Of a stretch of DNA of 64,000 nucleotides, positions 61,817 to 64,000 are shown one piece after another (positions within the stretch are counted from its first letter, which is position 1; each line of letters starts with the position of its first letter). Source of the DNA: Lumbricus rubellus (lineage: Eukaryota; Annelida; Clitellata; Crassiclitellata; Lumbricidae); assembly GCA_945859605.1 (NCBI GenBank), contig OX243814.1, positions 43,492,005 to 43,556,004 on the forward strand, read 5' to 3'. The notes under the pieces were generated by a model that was not told where the DNA came from, ran no database searches, and saw only the letters and a list, made by a program, of their open reading frames with translations. Both the position numbers and the translations under genes were made by a program.

Positions 61817-62173
61817 TTAAACTGCCATTTTCAAACCACCTCCGTTTAAGCGTTTTACGAGATCTTGAATTCTAATAGCTCCTCCCGTCATTTCTGGATT
61901 CGATCCTAGTAATCTAGCTAGAATGACTTTAGTTTCCTGAGTTATCGGCTGTTGAACGGTGGTTGGTGGGAGTATCTTATTGAGTAATCGTTTTCCAACG
62001 TCGATCGCCTTATCCTTAGCAACACTCCCAATCTCTTTGACGGCTGTGCTCGCAATTTGTTTGGCTGCATTCGATGTCACTAGTCTTTTGAGAAATCCTG
62101 CAATGGAATCGAATATTCCTGCTCCACCGACAACGTGTACTTTTTTATAACTTCTTCTCGCAACGACCAGCAT
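61817..62173 (-). CDS. Small basic virion-like protein (copy 2)
   Basis: Identical counterpart of 11403-11759. Confidence 0.6.
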   Translation of the reverse strand: MLVVARRSYKKVHVVGGAGIFDSIAGFLKRLVTSNAAKQIASTAVKEIGSVAKDKAIDVGKRLLNKILPPTTVQQPITQETKVILARLLGSNPEMTGGAIRIQDLVKRLNGGGLKMAV

Positions 62174-62194
62174 TTCTATATCATCAATTTTTAA

Positions 62195-63094
62195 TTAGAT
62201 CATCAATTTTTTATATTCATCTTTGGTTATCACTCTTTGTCTTAGTAACTCATCCGTCATACCTACAATTTCATTTCTTACACCCGTATTTCCCGCTTTG
62301 TAGCTATATATTCGCAACTCTAATTGTTTTACTAATTCGTTAGGATCTGAAGGAATGGTAATTATTCCGCTTCCTGTTTTCCCTTTTAACTTTATGTAAT
62401 CGTCCCATATGGGTTTTATTATCTTTGCATATTTTACACTTCTAGACGATTTAGGTTTGTTTGGTTTATTTGGCTGACTCATGGCATTCGTTTTAATTAG
62501 AATCTCGGCGTATTCTTCGAGATCACGATTATCATAAATTGAACTGTTTGGACTAGCTAACGTTAACAATTCCCATAATCCTGGAGTTCCTTGATAAGTT
62601 GTGGTTCCAACTGTAATATCATTTCCTTGGATTGAGGCTTCGCTGTCACCGATGTAGAATTTTCCATCTCTTGATCTTAATCCGAATGTTGTATCCACAA
62701 GTCTTTTATCAGAAGCATATTTTTTAAGGTATTCAACTGCAATATTTCCTAATTCTAACCTTCTAATGTCTTCTACTGGGTCATCGTCATCGTACGCCTC
62801 TATAGACGGATACTGGGGAAATTGAATAGTTTTCAACGAATCTGGAAGTGCTTTTAGAGCTAGTGATGTTGCTGCAGAATTATCCTTTATTGTCGACAGC
62901 AAAGCGTTTTGTTCTTTCGAAATTGCTGATTGAGAGTCGACTATTGGTTTGTAGATTTTCGTTAATTCTCGTTGAAGTCCAAGATCGTCTATTCTCTCTG
63001 AAAGAAAGTTTTGTTTAATATTTTTTTTCGTTTTTAAAAACTCTTCGATAATAAAATCTCTTTTTGCAGGATCACTAATTTTCAGTAGTGACAT
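62195..63094 (-). CDS. Conserved Polinton protein (copy 2)
   Basis: Identical counterpart of 11781-12680; the preferred ATG is at 63094. Confidence 0.7.
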   Translation of the reverse strand: MSLLKISDPAKRDFIIEEFLKTKKNIKQNFLSERIDDLGLQRELTKIYKPIVDSQSAISKEQNALLSTIKDNSAATSLALKALPDSLKTIQFPQYPSIEAYDDDDPVEDIRRLELGNIAVEYLKKYASDKRLVDTTFGLRSRDGKFYIGDSEASIQGNDITVGTTTYQGTPGLWELLTLASPNSSIYDNRDLEEYAEILIKTNAMSQPNKPNKPKSSRSVKYAKIIKPIWDDYIKLKGKTGSGIITIPSDPNELVKQLELRIYSYKAGNTGVRNEIVGMTDELLRQRVITKDEYKKLMI

Positions 63095-63167
63095 TTTTTT
63101 ATTATAAGTATAATGTTTAAAACGTAACGTAAAACGTAAACGTAAAACATAACGTAAAACGTACAAT

Positions 63168-63554
63168 TTATGCATCGTAGTAATTAACAAAACATATGGA
63201 GTCTTTTTCGTTTATAGTAACTGGTGAATCGGAGTTGTTTTGTATTGTAATTATTATATCCTCTGCGTCCTCTAGTACTGTACCATCTTGAAGGCTCAGT
63301 CTGAGTTGTTTCAACTTCTGTCTAAGAGAGACTAGACACATTCCACTGGTCATTCGGACTCCAAGGCCTACTTCTACTGTAATATTTGTCTTTGGTTCAA
63401 TCGTTATCGCTTGCTGAGCAAAAATCTCATATCTATCGCCTGCTCGTTGTCTTGCAGGAGCGTGAGTGACCACTTTAGGCAACCAAATTATTGTACTCAC
63501 ACGAGGCTTCCGTTTGGTGATAAATTTGTGTATTGGGTGACCGTATCCAGACAT
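63168..63554 (-). CDS. dUTPase-fold-like protein (copy 2)
   Basis: Identical counterpart of 12754-13140. Confidence 0.5.
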   Translation of the reverse strand: MSGYGHPIHKFITKRKPRVSTIIWLPKVVTHAPARQRAGDRYEIFAQQAITIEPKTNITVEVGLGVRMTSGMCLVSLRQKLKQLRLSLQDGTVLEDAEDIIITIQNNSDSPVTINEKDSICFVNYYDA

Positions 63555-63570
63555 TTATATAAGTGGTTTT

Positions 63571-64000
63571 TTAAAGTAACATTCCAAGAATAGGAATATT
63601 TTTAAATGGTGAATTGGGACCCAATATAAGACCTTCACCGCTGATATATCCTGTTCCTCTTTTCATAAACAGACCAGAACCTGATATCGAAATACCCTTT
63701 TTCCACGGAGATAGAAAAAGACCTTCCCCAGCAGGCACTATCTTACAGCATATTCCTCCTTTCTTAACGTACAGCACGCCTGATCCACTTATCGGATGTG
63801 AGATCGAAGATCCACTTATCGGGTGTGAGATCGAAGATCCACTAATTTTATCGACAATTTTGGAACCAGCTGCAGAACCCAATCCTGTTAAGGCTCCTGT
63901 GGCTAAACTCGGAAGAACACTAGACAGTAGAAACTTTCCGGCTGTTGCTAAGAACGGTAGAATAGCGCCAATAAATCCGCCTTCGACTCTCGCATTGTCT
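63571..64000 (-). CDS. Membrane-active virion-like protein (copy 2), partial
   Basis: Counterpart of 13157-13807. The start codon and about the first 73 residues lie beyond the window. Confidence 0.65.
   Translation of the reverse strand, partial: DNARVEGGFIGAILPFLATAGKFLLSSVLPSLATGALTGLGSAAGSKIVDKISGSSISHPISGSSISHPISGSGVLYVKKGGICCKIVPAGEGLFLSPWKKGISISGSGLFMKRGTGYISGEGLILGPNSPFKNIPILGMLL

Larger units (their letters stand above)
50415..64000. repeat. Right copy of the >=13.6-kb identical duplication
   Basis: Second copy of bases 1-13586, in the same orientation. Here the left flank is visible: the final UNC93A-like exon (50059-50279) lies just outside it, where the first copy's equivalent would fall before base 1. 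The gene breaks of the Polinton (polymerase A-run, protease, capsid, fibre TGA) are identical in both copies, so the copying happened after those changes, or both represent the same DNA. Confidence 0.95.
53445..64000 (-). mobile_element. Second copy of the Polinton, cut by the window end
   Basis: The left TIR starts at 53445 with GGGAAA before it (53439-53444). The first 10,556 bases of the element are present and match 3031-13586. Penton, ATPase, PLA2 and integrase would lie beyond the window. Confidence 0.95.

Overview
This window is animal nuclear DNA. It has multi-exon genes with GT/AG introns, tRNA-derived SINEs, MITEs, many microsatellites and AT-rich spacers. The recognisable host genes are UNC93A-like transporters, a TRH-receptor-like GPCR exon, an SDR9C/retinol-dehydrogenase-like enzyme and a small secreted chitin-binding-like protein. 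These fit a metazoan, most likely a marine invertebrate. The abundant TAGGCCTA-type words would suit an echinoderm or other deuterostome, but the species cannot be fixed from this sequence.

The centrepiece is a Polinton/Maverick, a virus-like giant DNA transposon, at 3031-18052 (15,022 bp). It has perfect 110-bp terminal inverted repeats starting 5'-AG and is flanked by the 6-bp target duplication GGGAAA (3025-3030 and 18053-18058). On the minus strand, left to right, it carries two fibre-like genes, an adenain-like protease, a protein-primed DNA polymerase B, a SAP/NUMOD1-like small protein, a double-jelly-roll major capsid protein, a small basic virion-like protein, a conserved Polinton protein, a dUTPase-fold protein, a membrane-active virion-like protein, the penton and the packaging ATPase. 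On the plus strand it carries a zinc-ribbon/phospholipase A2 protein and a chromodomain integrase. The integrase frame has no upstream ATG. It joins the PLA2 frame at a perfectly phased A AAA AAC heptamer, which suggests -1 ribosomal frameshifting. Polymerase, protease and major capsid frames are each broken once, and the second fibre gene has one in-frame TGA.

The Polinton sits inside an intron of an UNC93A-like gene (gene A; exons at 18406-18590, 2074-2325, 1728-1863 and 426-557, minus strand). An intact paralogue (gene B) lies at 47646-42216 with the same exon plan and only a 346-bp intron at the equivalent place.

Bases 1-13586 recur at 50415-64000 with a constant offset of 50,414 and no net indel, including every Polinton gene break. 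This is either a very young tandem duplication of about 50 kb or the same DNA assembled twice. Between the copies lie gene-poor repeat DNA (18.6-26.3 kb), the last exon of the GPCR (26344-26712), the secreted protein gene (29317-30343), the SDR gene (38170-32375), several transposon relics with visible target-site duplications, and gene B. Gene A and the GPCR both lack their 5' parts, and both missing parts point into the same 18.6-26.3 kb interval, which makes it a likely rearrangement or misassembly breakpoint.
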